Positions 1 to 10,879 of a DNA stretch of 64,000 bases are shown piece after piece (positions within the stretch are counted from its first letter, which is position 1; each line of letters begins with the position of its first letter). The notes under the pieces were generated by a model. That model did no database searches. It was not told the DNA's origin and saw nothing but the letters and a program-made list of their open reading frames with translations. The DNA is from Cryptomeria japonica. Taxonomy: Eukaryota > Streptophyta > Pinopsida > Cupressales > Cupressaceae. Made by a program: the position numbers and the translations under genes. The stretch spans positions 219,240,997 to 219,304,996 of the forward strand of contig NC_081406.1 of the NCBI RefSeq assembly GCF_030272615.1. The letters run 5' to 3'.

Positions 1-1172
1 TGTGACCTTGATTTTGTGGATGAGTGATGGTGTTGTTTTTAGGAGGGGTATTTTGTCCTGCAAACCTAACCACATGTATAATTTTTACTATTCTTGCATC
101 CACTATCACATCATTGACAATGTTCTTGTTCTTGTTCTAAAAATTTGGTTTATCAATATTATAACGTGGATGAGGGCCATCTTTGGGCTCATTGTAGATT
201 TTTATAAGTCCCTTTTTATAAGGGCTCATTCACATTTTAATCCTTGAGTGATCATCTCTTCAAAGGATTTTGTACCCTTCATGTCTAAATGGAATTCCAT
301 CTCATCATTCAAGTCAGAAATGAATATTTCTACTAGGTCTTGTTCAAGTAAATGAAGAGAACTTCTACTAGACAATTGCCTCCACCATTGCAGGAAAGCT
401 GAGAACAACCCCCTTGGTTTTTGTTTGGTGTTGCATAAATCTACCATGTTAACATCTCATTCTATGTTATGTGCATAATGAGCAATGAATTTTTGAACTA
501 GTTCCTCAAATGTTCTAATACCACCTGGTAATCAAGAAAACCATTGTGTGTTTGTTCCTCCCAAACTCTGAGGAAAAAGGTGCATTAGATAGGTATCCTC
601 ATAGGCCACCTCTAAACAAGCTGAGTGAAATTCTCATACATGATCTCTAGGGTCTCCTTTGCCCCTGTACTTTTCAAACTCGGGTGTTTCAAACCCTCGC
701 AGAAAAGGTGGCATATGCATGTTCCTATCATCAAAGGGATAGGGACAAATATCATTAAGTGAAAACTAAGTAGTCTTCACACCACTATTGAGTTGTTGAG
801 TGAGATTTTCTAGTTGTTGTCTCAACATGTCTATTTTTGTAGGAGGAGGAGGTGGAGGATTCCCTTGATGATTAAGTTCATATCGGAAATAATCTCTACC
901 TCTTCCACCATTGTTACAGATATGTTTCTTAGATGTCTGTCGTATCTATGTAGTATCAAAGTTAGAGGGTAGTTTAGCACCCTCTTGAGAAAGTCTTAGA
1001 AAATGAGCATCTACATTGTTTCTAAGGACTTCGTCAAAAATTCTATTGAACTTGGGATTGTGTTGTGCTCTTTCTATATCTTCGAGAGTTGGAGTGCTAG
1101 GATCTTCATAATTTGTGCCTCCTCATCTTTGATCTCTGGTTGTTTGTTTCTCATTGATCTTGTTTGAGCCAT
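1..1172 (-). pseudogene. Element F: Ty3/gypsy gag, 5' part, decayed
   Basis: Reading down from an ATG at 1172, the product starts MAQTRSMRNKQPEI. It continues through a proline run, the gag hallmark PPFLRGFETPEFEKYRGKGD (about 660-720), a helix-rich capsid-like part (DLCNTKQKP near 430) and a basic tail to base 1. Gag forms the particle that packages the element RNA. Several in-frame stops are visible, for example after LKCE at 226 and in place of Trp before LPGG near 530, along with frameshifts, so this copy is dead. The rest of the gene and pol lie left of the window. The N-terminal part is duplicated in tandem just upstream (1366-1712). Family assignment to Ty3/gypsy is firm from the motif order. 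The Tat-like lineage is inferred from its relatives here. Confidence 0.8.
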
Positions 1173-1712
1173 GTTGTTTGAAATTTTTGAGGTTGGTGAA
1201 GGTGATTTTGAGTTGGTGATGAAATTTTTGATTGAAGATAAGTGTTTCTGAAATGTTTTGAAGATAGATCTCTAACACTGAAGGTTGGATTTTACCAGAG
1301 TTCTTTGTGAATTTCTATCATCACAGGGATTTTCTAGTTGTTGAGTGAGAAAAGGCTAGATTTCAAAAAATGAGCATCTGCATTGTTTCTAAGGATTTTT
1401 TCAAAAATTCTATTGAACTTGGGATTGTGTTGTGCTCTTTCTATATCTTTGAGAATTGGAGTGCTAGGATCTTCATCATTTGTGCCTCCTCCAATGGCTT
1501 CTTGAAAATCATTGAGGTTTTCTTCGTCCTTGTCTTCGATCTCTGGTTGTTTGTTTCTCATTGATATTGTTTGAAAGTTTTGAGGTTGGTGAAGGTGATT
1601 TTGAGATGGTGATGAAATTTTTGATGGAAGGTAAGTGTTTGTGAAATGTTTTGAAGATAGATCTCTAACACTGAAGGTTGGATGTTACCAAAGTTCTTTG
1701 TGAATTGCTCTT
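1001..1712. repeat. Tandem duplication of gag start and leader in element F
   Basis: Bases about 1001-1314 and 1366-1712 are two direct copies of the same segment. Both begin near 'gagcatctRcattg' and end near 'gttctttgtgaatt', and they share long identical stretches. Each covers the first codons of gag plus upstream leader. The upstream copy carries a roughly 30-base internal insertion that adds residues after NLNDF. The copies are separated by about 50 bases. Confidence 0.85.
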
Positions 1713-3900
1713 GTGTTTTCAACAATTTTGATATGATAAGGTATAGCAAGATTTGAGATGTGTTACAAACCAAGCTACCTAGCAATGAGAGGATGCACTC
1801 ATAAACTAGTTTTAACCTATGTAGAAATGCCTCTTAGGATGATTGATCCTAGATGTAGAGACACTCTAAAAGTGTTTTGTTGGTTTGATTTAAGCAATAT
1901 TTAAAAGAACTTAGGACAAGACCTTTTTGTTTTTTGAGAGTTGAATGGTTTTGTGATGTGTGAAGGTGAAAGTGGAAAGAATATGGACCTCAATAAAAAC
2001 TTTATGTCACAAAGGGGGTTTCTACTTCTTCCTCTCTCTCAAGGGTTGGTGGTTCCCCTTGAGCTACGTTGTAGGTGATACAGATATTTGGAAAGAAAGC
2101 GGGGTTGATCTTGCCTCCTTTGTTTTTGTGATAATCCAAGGCTCTATACTAAGTAAAAGCTCTATTTTTTAAAGGCTCTTTGTCGAATTCGTTGGATTTG
2201 ACTTGAAGATATAAGTGCATATGGTGCAAGAAGGCTCTATGTGAGAGAAAAATTTGTCTATTGATATAGAAAAACCTTCTTTTGATAAGAGCTTTTGAAC
2301 TTAATTGTCTCTTTTTCAATGTGGTCTTTTGATGAAGACTCCCTTTTCTCAAAATGTGAGTGATGGTCATACAAATTGATACTTTGTTTCACTTTTTGAT
2401 GTTTTTTGTTTATCAATATTGGGTAAATGTTTTGGATGAATACTTGGTTTAAAATTGTTTTGAATTTCTTTGACAAGAAAACACAGCAAGCACACAAGTA
2501 TAATGACCTTGCCTTTTTTCAACAAAAGGCAAAAGTAGGTGTGGGTCCATAGCAACCCAATTATGAACTTTATTGACCCTTTTAAAAAATTATTTTAAGT
2601 TTCCCAAAGCTTGAAGTTGCCTCAAATTATTACTAGTCTGACACAAGACAAAGACAACTCAAACACACTTTATCCCTAAGGTCAAATGGCCAGTTACGAT
2701 AATTTCAGCCCGCATCTTGTATTTCTTCGACTTTGGTACTACATACCTTATGAATCACACCGTGGAAGGTAAGGATGTAATATACTAAGTAGTCTTGCAC
2801 AAGCATAACAGATAGATGATCCCTATGATGGGGGAGTCACCAATTTTATCAAGCTACAAGTAGCCTTTCGAAAAGCCTTGTTTCTACTCAAGGAAATATG
2901 TATGGTGAGTATCTTGGGAGCAAAACCATCTATTCTCTTGCACTAAACTTTTCACAAATATCCTCAATCAATAGAATGAGTGGGATTCTATAATAAAATG
3001 TGGATGTAAGTTCATTCTATAGTGACTCACTTAAGAGCCTGGGGCCCATATGTCCTTTTGGCAAGTACACTATAGGAACAACTACACCCAAGGCTACAAC
3101 TTTCGCTCTCACCTGATTTCTATAGCGGCTCGAAGGATTTACCGTGCAAGGTCATTCCCAAGAGTGATGTGTCTCTTGGTAGGCCTCTCTTAAAAATAAA
3201 AATTTTGAGCGTTACTAATACTTTTCTCTTGCACCTAGGGACTATGAGAGCCAAGGGAGAGGATAGTGTGTGTTAGAAATGGGACCACTCTACAGATTTT
3301 TTGCACAAGTGTGCCAAACACTAAAAACACTTGTTCTTTTTAACTGGTTTATTGCAATGTGATCTATATTCTATTTGGAGATTTTTCTCCAACAACCATG
3401 GTGTTCTTTTAACTTCACAAGGCAATTTATTTTTTAATTAGGAAATTGAAAATCCTGGTCAACCAAATTAAAAGCATGTTGCTCAAAGTAAAAGCGAGTT
3501 TGTAACAAAAATGGAAAAGTTGTTTGTTCTTTTTAACTTGAAAAATAGTTGATTGTGAGTTTTATCCTTGCAAGAAATGAAATTTGTTTTGTTTGTTTTA
3601 AGCACCAAAATGAAAAATTTGTTCCTAACTTGCAAAAGAAAGTAAATTTTGTTTGTTTGTTTTGTGGTTCTTTTTAACGTTACAAAGATGAAGTTGATTT
3701 TAGTCCAAAAAGGGAAAGTGAATTCTTTTTAATCCAACTTTAAAAGTAAATCTTAGAAGAAATTTTATAAGTCCCTAACTCCTCGAATTCTACAAAACAA
3801 AAAGTTAGCAAAAACTGCACACAAAAAATAAAATAGTTAGTGAAAAAGAAAGTTTTTGGTGGGCTTCTACAAGCCTAAAATTTTGATTTTTTGGTTACAA

Positions 3901-3921
3901 TATATATATATATATATATAT
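3901..3921. repeat. (TA)n microsatellite
   Basis: An uninterrupted alternating TA run of about 21 bases lies within the leader of element F. Confidence 0.95.
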
Positions 3922-3960
3922 TCAACCCTCTGGTACAAAAGGGCTAATCTGTGTAAAAAC

Positions 3961-4272
3961 ATAAGCACTACTTTAATACAGATGCGTTGAACGACTGACA
4001 AAAGCACTAAAAGAACACCAACAATTCTACTATATGAACGAACGCGCTAATTAAAACTGTCAAACAAAATGAAATCTCTGTCAAACAAAGAGCACAACAA
4101 TGCTAAAAGAGTTACAGTAGCATTATTTAACCAACAATAGCATTATAACTTAGAAAAAGGCACTACTTCTCTGACAAAAGTGCCAGAAATCTAACAAAAG
4201 TGCTAAATCTTTAGCTATCAAAGGTGCAAAAACATGTTCAATAGCGCTAAAATGTGCTCAATAGCACTCAAA
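3961..4272. repeat. Dispersed 'agYgcta' motif cluster in leader
   Basis: Variants of 'agtgctaaa', 'agcactaaa' and 'agcgctaaa' recur about a dozen times at irregular spacing just inside the primer site of element F. Comparable GC-containing motif clusters sit at similar places in elements A, B and E. Role unknown. Confidence 0.6.
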
Positions 4273-4326
4273 CGCAACCTGTGTGTGGAAATTTGGCAAT
4301 TTTTTAAAAATTTAATTTGTTTCATA

Positions 4327-4364
4327 TCAGAAGGTTGCATGTTCGATTCATGTCGGGTTCACCA
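4327..4364 (-). promoter_or_regulatory. Element F primer-binding site, extended tRNA-Trp match
   Basis: On the plus strand these 38 bases read as the 3' half of plant tRNA-Trp including CCA, from ATCAGAAGGTTGC to GGGTTCACCA. I see two differences from the tRNA as I remember it. Read on the minus strand it is the primer-binding site TGGTGAACCCGAC, two bases from the LTR. The match runs past the usual 18 bases, through the T arm and variable loop to about the end of the anticodon stem. It is not a tRNA gene because the 5' half is absent. Confidence 0.85.
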
Positions 4365-4366
4365 AA

Positions 4367-5844
4367 TGATGCACATTGAAAAGGATGCAAGAAACATAAG
4401 ATTCAAAAGTTAGTGTTGTTAGTGGCAATCAACAATGAAAGATGATAGAAACTAGATTCCTAAGCATGCATATCAAGAGAGATATCAAACATATTATAGA
4501 AAACAAACAAAAATGGAGGAAAGACACTAAACCCTCCCAAATGCTCTCTAAAATGCTCATAGTTGCTCCTCCCTTGTTTCTCTCCTCTCCAAGTTCCACA
4601 TGAGTGTAGCCCTCAAATTTTTGCACTAATATGGATGTCTTATGGAGATTCAATATTTATGAATAATGAAGATAAAAGACTCTGCAAATGCAAACAAAAT
4701 AGATATAAGAAAATACCTAATTAATCTATATTGATTTTAGCCAAAATAACAAACTAGATATGATTTGCTCCTAAATGCTCTCTCAATTTTACTATAGGTT
4801 AGATGCATACAAGATTTTTGGATCTAGATGAAGAAGGAATGGGCTCTATTTATAGGAAAAATAGGGCAATGGATGGTTGAGATTGAGTAATATCAACAAG
4901 GGTTAGGATTGATGGGTTTATGATCCATGTGAGGGCTTTCAACCCAATCCCGGGATGACAAATATCAACATGAGATGGCTTGAGAGGAGAGGGAAGAAGG
5001 ATTAAATGCTTGAAATGACTGGAAGGTTACCTTGGGAGGTAAGGTTAGGCTTGAGTTGAATGAATAAAAGTCTTTATCCAATGAATAATGCCTTTATCCA
5101 ATGGACAAACTCTTGTGCAAGAGTTAGTGAGGATAACCATGGGCAAAGCAATAAATGCTTGAATAGACCCATGAGTCAAATGAGGGTTGAGTTAGAGGGA
5201 AAGTCTCTAACCATGTGGGTGAGTTGAGATTAACCATTAATGGTCATGTAAGAGCCATAAATGGTCATGTAAGAACCATTAATAGTTTGGAAGACTTTAG
5301 GGGTTAACTTGTTGAAGACATAAAGCCTTAAATGCTTTTTAAAGACTTTGGAGGCTTTTAGGAGTGACTTCAAGTTTCTTAGGAATGTGACAATAATTTG
5401 GGGATGGTTTTAGGCTAATTTAGAATGGATTAGAAGAGTCTAGAATGGGTTAGAAGAGTCCAAGGGGTTTGGTGGGTGAGAGAAAATAGGATTTTGAATT
5501 AAAAAAAATTCATTTATTTCAACCAAATAGGTATAACTTGGATTTGTAGGAGAATGCAAGTGGGGGGGGGGTAGTTTAGGGATTAAATAAATATTTTATT
5601 TATTTATTTAAAGGAGAAAAAAGGGGTTAAATTAAATAAATGTGCTTTATTCATTTAATTTGGCGGTTAGAGTGTGGCCTAATGAATTAATTTAAATAAG
5701 TTGAATAATTTATTTAATTAATAGGAGAAGAGGTTGAGGATGAAATAATTAAATATTATTTTAATTAACTAATTATTGATGGTTAAATAATCAAATAAAT
5801 AGTAAATATTTATTTAATTAAGTGGACAGATTTATGTGACTACA
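4367..5844 (-). repeat. Element F 5' LTR (minus orientation)
   Basis: The LTR starts TGATGCACATTG directly beside the primer site and ends GTGACTACA on the plus strand. On the minus strand it therefore runs from TGTAGTCAC to the CA before the primer site. It shares with the element E LTR (27455-29084) the block around 'tttataggaaaaatagg' and the terminal 'aagtgg...ctaca'. The last 300 bases are very rich in 'aattaa/ttaattt' runs. Only one LTR of F is in the window, so no target duplication can be checked. Confidence 0.78.
4846..4854 (-). promoter_or_regulatory. TATA box of the F LTR
   Basis: The minus strand reads CCTATAAATAGAGCCC, a canonical plant TATA context, inside the LTR and oriented toward gag. 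The same site is partly kept in the E LTR at 28151-28160 (CTATAAACAT). Confidence 0.6.
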
Positions 5845-6102
5845 TGATCTATATGTGATAACTATGAATGGGAGGTTGTAATGAAAAGCCATGTGTAGCC
5901 AGCAAAATGTGACTATTTTAAAATGTTTTATATTGAATAGTGTGATATGAATGATTGCAGTAATAAAGGGGCCAATTAATGAATCACATTAACATTTGCA
6001 TAAGATATTAATGCTTGAATGGGATTTCATTACACTTGCATCAATATGCACCTATCATGTAATACAACTAAAATGAACATGCAACAAAAATGAATATGTA
6101 CC
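5845..6102. other. Post-pol region of element B, left of solo LTR
   Basis: AT-rich, non-coding. It carries short repeats of the type 'aaaatgaacatgcaac' that continue at 7713 after the solo LTR. They resemble 'gatatgcaactaaatg' repeats downstream of pol in element E (33060-33200), so I assign it to the 3' part of B. Confidence 0.45.
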
Positions 6103-6289
6103 TGTAGACGTCTAAAAATGGTCAACGCTTGCGGAGTCATACTTCAACATTTGTGCATTGCCTTATTTTAGGGTTTTTGCGTCGCATTAACATTTCTCCT
6201 ATGATTCGCACTTGGTCTTTATCATTTGCGAGCATCGAGTCTTTCTTCTGCATTCTTCATTTGTCTCGCTTTCAAATTTGGTCTTGTCA

Positions 6290-6720
6290 ATAACAATATT
6301 TGTCATGATTTTGGTCAATCTTATCCTATCGCATCAATGTGCATATTCATTTGTCATCATTTTGGACATTGTCAATCCTAATTAGGGTTTTGTCCTCTTA
6401 TCAATCTTGTCATCATGTGATCGATTTGTCATCGATCCTTGTCTTTTGATCAATTTGTCATTAATCTTGTTGTCTTGTGATCGATTTGTCATCGATCGTT
6501 GACATTTTCAATCTTGTCATTTTGCAATCTATTTTGTCATCGATCCTTGTCTTCTTGTCAATTTTGTCATTTTTGCGATCAATTTGTCATCAATCGTCAT
6601 CTTTCTCAATTGTGTCAATTTGGATCAATTAGTCATTGTTTCTCATCAATTGGCACATTTATTAATCAAATTGTTTGTCAGCATTGGTCTTTTGTTAATC
6701 AGAATCATGATCAAATCGAA
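6290..6720. repeat. TTGTCAT motif array in the LTR
   Basis: The heptamer TTGTCAT or a near variant recurs about every 20-40 bases. It is often within the inverted context cgat-cga..tcg-atcg. The same array is present in both LTRs of A (about 40670-41050 and 52075-52460). It contains TGAC cores on the reverse strand. A regulatory role is only a guess. Confidence 0.6.
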
Positions 6721-7052
6721 TCGATATCAATTATCTTTTGTTAGGACCTAATTGTCATTCTTGCATTTTCTAATTCATCTTTTAGAGTTTCATGATTTTA
6801 TTCATTTAACCCTGTTTGACATTTCCCCTTCTAGGATTAATAAATTATTTATTTATCCTAAGTCTTCATGTCACAATTAAATGTTTATTTAATTGGCTAA
6901 CTAATTATTCCTCTTTTTGTGAATTAATTAATAAATGACAAATTTTTAATTGATTTACCTAATTTCTTCTAATTCCTAATTTCCTAATTTCTATTTCATC
7001 TATTTTTCAATTCTCTCCTATTTTCCTCCTAATTTCATGGGAATGACATTTC

Positions 7053-7264
7053 AATTTGTCATAATTTGTCATAATTGACAATCAATCAATTTTGACATAG
7101 AAATTTGTCATAATTTTGTCATGAATTATCAATCAATCAATCTTGCATAGAAAGTGCAAATTTGTCATAATTTGTCATAATTGACAATCAATCAATTTTG
7201 ACATAGAAATTTGTCATAATTTTGTCATGAATTATCAATCATTCAATCTTGCATAGAAAGTGCA
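7053..7264. repeat. 106-bp tandem duplication within solo LTR
   Basis: Two nearly identical adjacent copies (7053-7158 and 7159-7264), each starting 'aatttgtcataatttgtc' and containing 'aatcaatcaat' and 'gcatagaaagtgc'. A partial third start follows. Confidence 0.9.
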
Positions 7265-7344
7265 AATTTGTCATAATTGACATTCTTGATTTGCAATTTC
7301 CATTCGAATCTCTTCATGCTAATTTGATCTTTTCTCCAATTTGT

Positions 7345-7352
7345 CTATAAAT
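7345..7352 (+). promoter_or_regulatory. TATA box of the solo LTR
   Basis: CTATAAAT followed by TGGATGA, at the same place as in the A LTRs (41697 and 53097). Marks the likely start of LTR transcription. Confidence 0.6.
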
Positions 7353-7712
7353 TGGATGAATTTCTTCAATCCCAATCAAATCACTTTTTCGAATCCCTAC
7401 CAGGTCAAATCAATCACGCTTCGAGTATTCTTGCGCTACAATCTTGTCTACTTGCTTTCATATCATGCTTATGCACTAGTAGGTGAGATCCACAAACAAA
7501 GCTATTTGAAGGAGAAAGAAGGAAAATGGAGCCACATGAAGGAGATATTCAAGTCTGCATTTGGTTTGCTTAGTTTCCAATCTTGAATGTCTTGTTTTCA
7601 TGTCTTTATTGAGTGTGTTTAGGATTAATCATTGCATTTAAGCTTTCATGATTGAGCTAGATTACTAATACTACATGCTTTGATGATTTCCGAATTCCTA
7701 TCATACAGTACC

Positions 7713-9559
7713 TAAAATGAATATGCACTTAAAATGAATGTGAATATGCAATATGGTGATGTAAGTAAATGAAAAGTGCCATTAATGATCGTGTAACTAA
7801 TACTAAATGAAAATGCTCTTAATAATGAATATGCAACTAAGCAACAATCTTTTTTAGAATGTGCTAGCCATAGTATAATGATATAGGACTAGGCAGAAGA
7901 AAGGAAGAAAAATAAATTGAGGTCTCCAAAATGCATGAATGAAATGGGTGAATGAATGGAGATGGAGGGATTTTGTTGTTGTGCATATGTGGAGAGAAAA
8001 CCTGTTTTTGATATTGCCAAGGATAGTCTACACCTCTGATTATAGGAATCAAGATGTCATGAAAGATCCAATGCATGAACTGACTCTCAAACAATAGGTG
8101 TCCTTTGCACACAATCATGTAAATGCCAAATAGATGTAGATACAAGGTTGTAGGTTCGCACAAGGGAAACCCTCAAACACACCACATCACAAAAACCTGC
8201 CCCAATATACTCACAACCCAAAGATGCCAATATATAGATTGGTCATGGGAGCCTTAGATAGGATTAGTCGTAGAACATAAACATGAAAATCAAAGCAATA
8301 GACTAAACTATGCAAACAAAATACACATGGCCAACTGGCATCTCTTGCCAAGAGTAGGACTTGGGACTTGGAATAAACTATCGGGTATGGGAAGGATGCA
8401 TCCCGATGGGTAGGTCTAACTAATGGGATTGATTAGGAAATAGAGCAAGTGGCATGAACACATGAATGTGGATGTGGTACCAAATGAAAAGACTTGGTTA
8501 GGCTCATGTAGATGGGTGTTTAGATGATGCACAAGTCAAGAAGAAGCTCAAGCTCATAAATTGGGGTTAAGCTTAGTGTATTAGGATGGAAGCTCGGTGT
8601 AATGGGATAAATCTCAGGGTGATGGGATAAAGCTTAGTTTTTTGGGATGATCCCTATTCATGGCTTTGGACAAAGACACATCATCTCATTCAAGGGGGAA
8701 TAAGTGGACCAGAAGTAGGGTCGCCGAATCATTTTTCTAATAGAATGGAGACAACCTGCTTCAAGATAGGCAGGGGGATTGCTGCCATCATGTAGATTCA
8801 TTAAGAGATTAGACATTCTTCCGGCGGGGTTGGGAAGGTTTATGCAGTGGTATGGATTAGAAAAATGAGGGAAACAACCAACTAGGGGGATGGGATGGAA
8901 GATGACTCATGTCACATCAGAGCTTTTGAAACAACGAATTTTATTACTTGAGTTATGTCCATTAATTTTGCACACTTAAATTGATCGTCTCCATGCCTGG
9001 GCTTGATGCAATGGGGCAAGTGATTGAAACATGAGAGACATATTTCACATATTCCCTTATTTGATAAGTAAATTTGTACAATCCTCATCATTGCAAGGAA
9101 GGGGAGTGCAAAAGCCATCAGAATATTCCATTTTATAATGGGGATGGGTGGGGGGGAAACTACATGTCAGATTATTCGATTTAGGAATATCGATAGCTAG
9201 TGTGACTATGTGTCAAATGATTCAATTTAAAAATTATGGAGAACTAGGTGGGTGGGTGGGCAAGAGATATGCTACAAAGCAGAATTTTCTTGAGATCACT
9301 AACAAAATTGCAAACTACTCGGAGGGTGGTGGGGTAAAGTGTCAACCCTAAAAAGTGATTTTGTCTGAATAAATGATGGATCTAAGTTATTTACCTTGAT
9401 ACCTATGAACAGGTTTTCACCAAGGTACTTTCCCATAGTGCCACAAAGTGGTTTTCACTGATGGACGAATTCATTTTTCTTTTACTTTTTTTATTTTTCT
9501 TTTTTTGTATATTTATGATTTTTTTTAATGTTTTTTCGAATAACTGGGAACCTCTAAAG
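7713..9559. other. Element B post-pol region, non-coding
   Basis: About 1.8 kb downstream of the end of B integrase. The minus strand at about 9395-9470 carries GTGAAAACC twice (GGTGAAAACCTG and AGTGAAAACCAC). This resembles the GTGAAAACCTGGCAA motif after pol in E and after gag in A. I could not recognise a PMD gene here, unlike A and E. A stretch without stops on the minus strand (7864-8163) shows no known motif and may be chance. Confidence 0.5.
8562..8652. repeat. Short tandem repeats 'gggataaagcttagtgt'
   Basis: About four imperfect units of 23-27 bases built on 'gggRtWaagctYRgtgtaat' occur in succession. Imperfect; no coding. Confidence 0.6.
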
Positions 9560-10740
9560 ACTAAGAAAATAATCTCTTTAGGTACATGATGTTCATAGGC
9601 TCATCCAAGGGTTCACCTTCAAGAGTAGCCAACTTGTAAGCACCTAATCCATACTTAGTAGTGATCACATATGGTCCAAGCCAATTAGGCTCGAACTTGC
9701 CTTTCTTATCATGATCCTATAGGTTTCTTTGATTCTCCATGAGCACAAGATCACCAACATTAAATTCACGGGTTCAAACATTCTTCTATTAGCTTAATCA
9801 TAAACTATTCTAATATACTCAGAGATGATTCAAGGCCTTGTGGCATGTCCCATCCAGCAATTCAAGCTCTTGGAGTCTAGAAATTTTGTATTCCTCATCA
9901 GAGAGGATGTTTTGCAGTGATACCCTTAGTGAGGGAATCTTGATCTCAAGAGGGAGGACAACTTCAGAACTAAAGATTAGGGAATACAGAGGGGCTCTAG
10001 TGGGTGCGTGGATATTTGTGCAGTAGGCCCAAAGGGAAGGATGGAGTTACAAGAGCCATTCATGGCCAGCTTCATTGAATGTTTTCTTAAGGATTTTGAT
10101 AAGGGTTTTGCTAGAAGCCTCCAATTGACCATTACCTTGCGGGTAGTATGGAGTGGAGAAGCGATGTTGGATGGAGAATTTTTGGCATAATTCTTTAACA
10201 TCCTAATTTTTGAAGGATTTTCCATTATCTATGATGATAACCTTGGGAATCCCATAGTGATGGATGATGTAATTCAAGATGAACTTAGAGATTTGTTTGC
10301 TAGTTGTGAAAGTGAGTGGTATAGATTCCACCCACTTGGTGAAGTATTTAGTAGCAATTATTATGAAATTGTGGTCATTGGATTAGGTGGGGTGGATTTT
10401 CCCTATGAGATCAAGACCCCACTATGAGAAGGGCCATGGTGTAATAAAAGGCTACAAATCTTGAGAAGGTGCATGAATCTTGTCACCATGTTTTTGACAA
10501 GGGACACATTTCCTTACATAGTGGTATGCATCTTCTTCCATAATCGGCCAGTACTATCCTATTCACAAGAGCTTTTGGGCCAATGTGAGGCTGCTTGAGT
10601 GTGCTCCACAAATGCCTTTGTGCACCTCATGTAGTGCCCATTAAGCCTCCTCTTTATCTAAACACCTTAGGAGGGTTCCATCAAAATTCCTTCAGAAGAG
10701 GGTATCACCAAGGATTGTGTATCGGGTGAATCGGCAGATG
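9560..10740 (-). pseudogene. Element B integrase, decayed
   Basis: Integrase inserts the cDNA into the genome. On the minus strand, in order: the zinc-binding H2C2 segment (EVHKGICGAH ... CVPCQKHGD, about 10490-10630), the first catalytic Asp in GLDLIGKIHP (about 10390), the second in VIIIDNGKSF (about 10210) and the Glu in PQGNGQLEAS (about 10110). The C-terminal GKFEPNWLGPYVI motif is near 9680. All three catalytic acids are kept. Stops replace Trp or Gln at several places and there are frameshifts, so no functional protein is made. It follows RNase H directly, as in other Ty3/gypsy pol genes. Confidence 0.85.
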
Positions 10741-10879
10741 AACATTTGATGTTGGGTTTTAGTGAGGTGGGGTGGGATGATGCTATCATGAAGGTAGGCA
10801 TAGGTTTCTTGGCACCAAAGAGATTGAGGACCAATGAGAACACACACCATTTCAGATTTAGGAAAATCGCATGCCACTA

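Larger units (their letters stand above)
1713..4326 (-). other. Element F 5' leader, non-coding
   Basis: About 2.6 kb lies between the primer site and gag and shows no credible reading frame on either strand. It is AT-rich and contains a (TA)n run and a cluster of short dispersed motifs near the primer site. Long leaders are usual in Tat-like Ty3/gypsy elements. Confidence 0.6.
6103..7707 (+). mobile_element. Solo LTR of the element A family
   Basis: Starts TGTAGACGTCTAAAAATGG and ends CCTATCATACA. It aligns along its length with both LTRs of element A (40431-42041 and 51838-53451), but is clearly more diverged. It is flanked by a perfect 5-bp duplication GTACC (6098-6102 and 7708-7712), and no internal sequence follows. 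It is therefore a solo LTR left by recombination between the two LTRs of a former element. Length about 1.6 kb, the same as the A LTRs. Confidence 0.92.

Noticed and set aside
4327-4364. A tRNA-Trp gene
   Set aside because: Only the 3' half is present, it carries an encoded CCA, and it sits two bases from an LTR. It is a primer-binding site.
7864-8163. A 99-codon minus-strand gene in the B post-pol region
   Set aside because: No motif, no homologue in the matching region of E or A, and no start context; probably chance.
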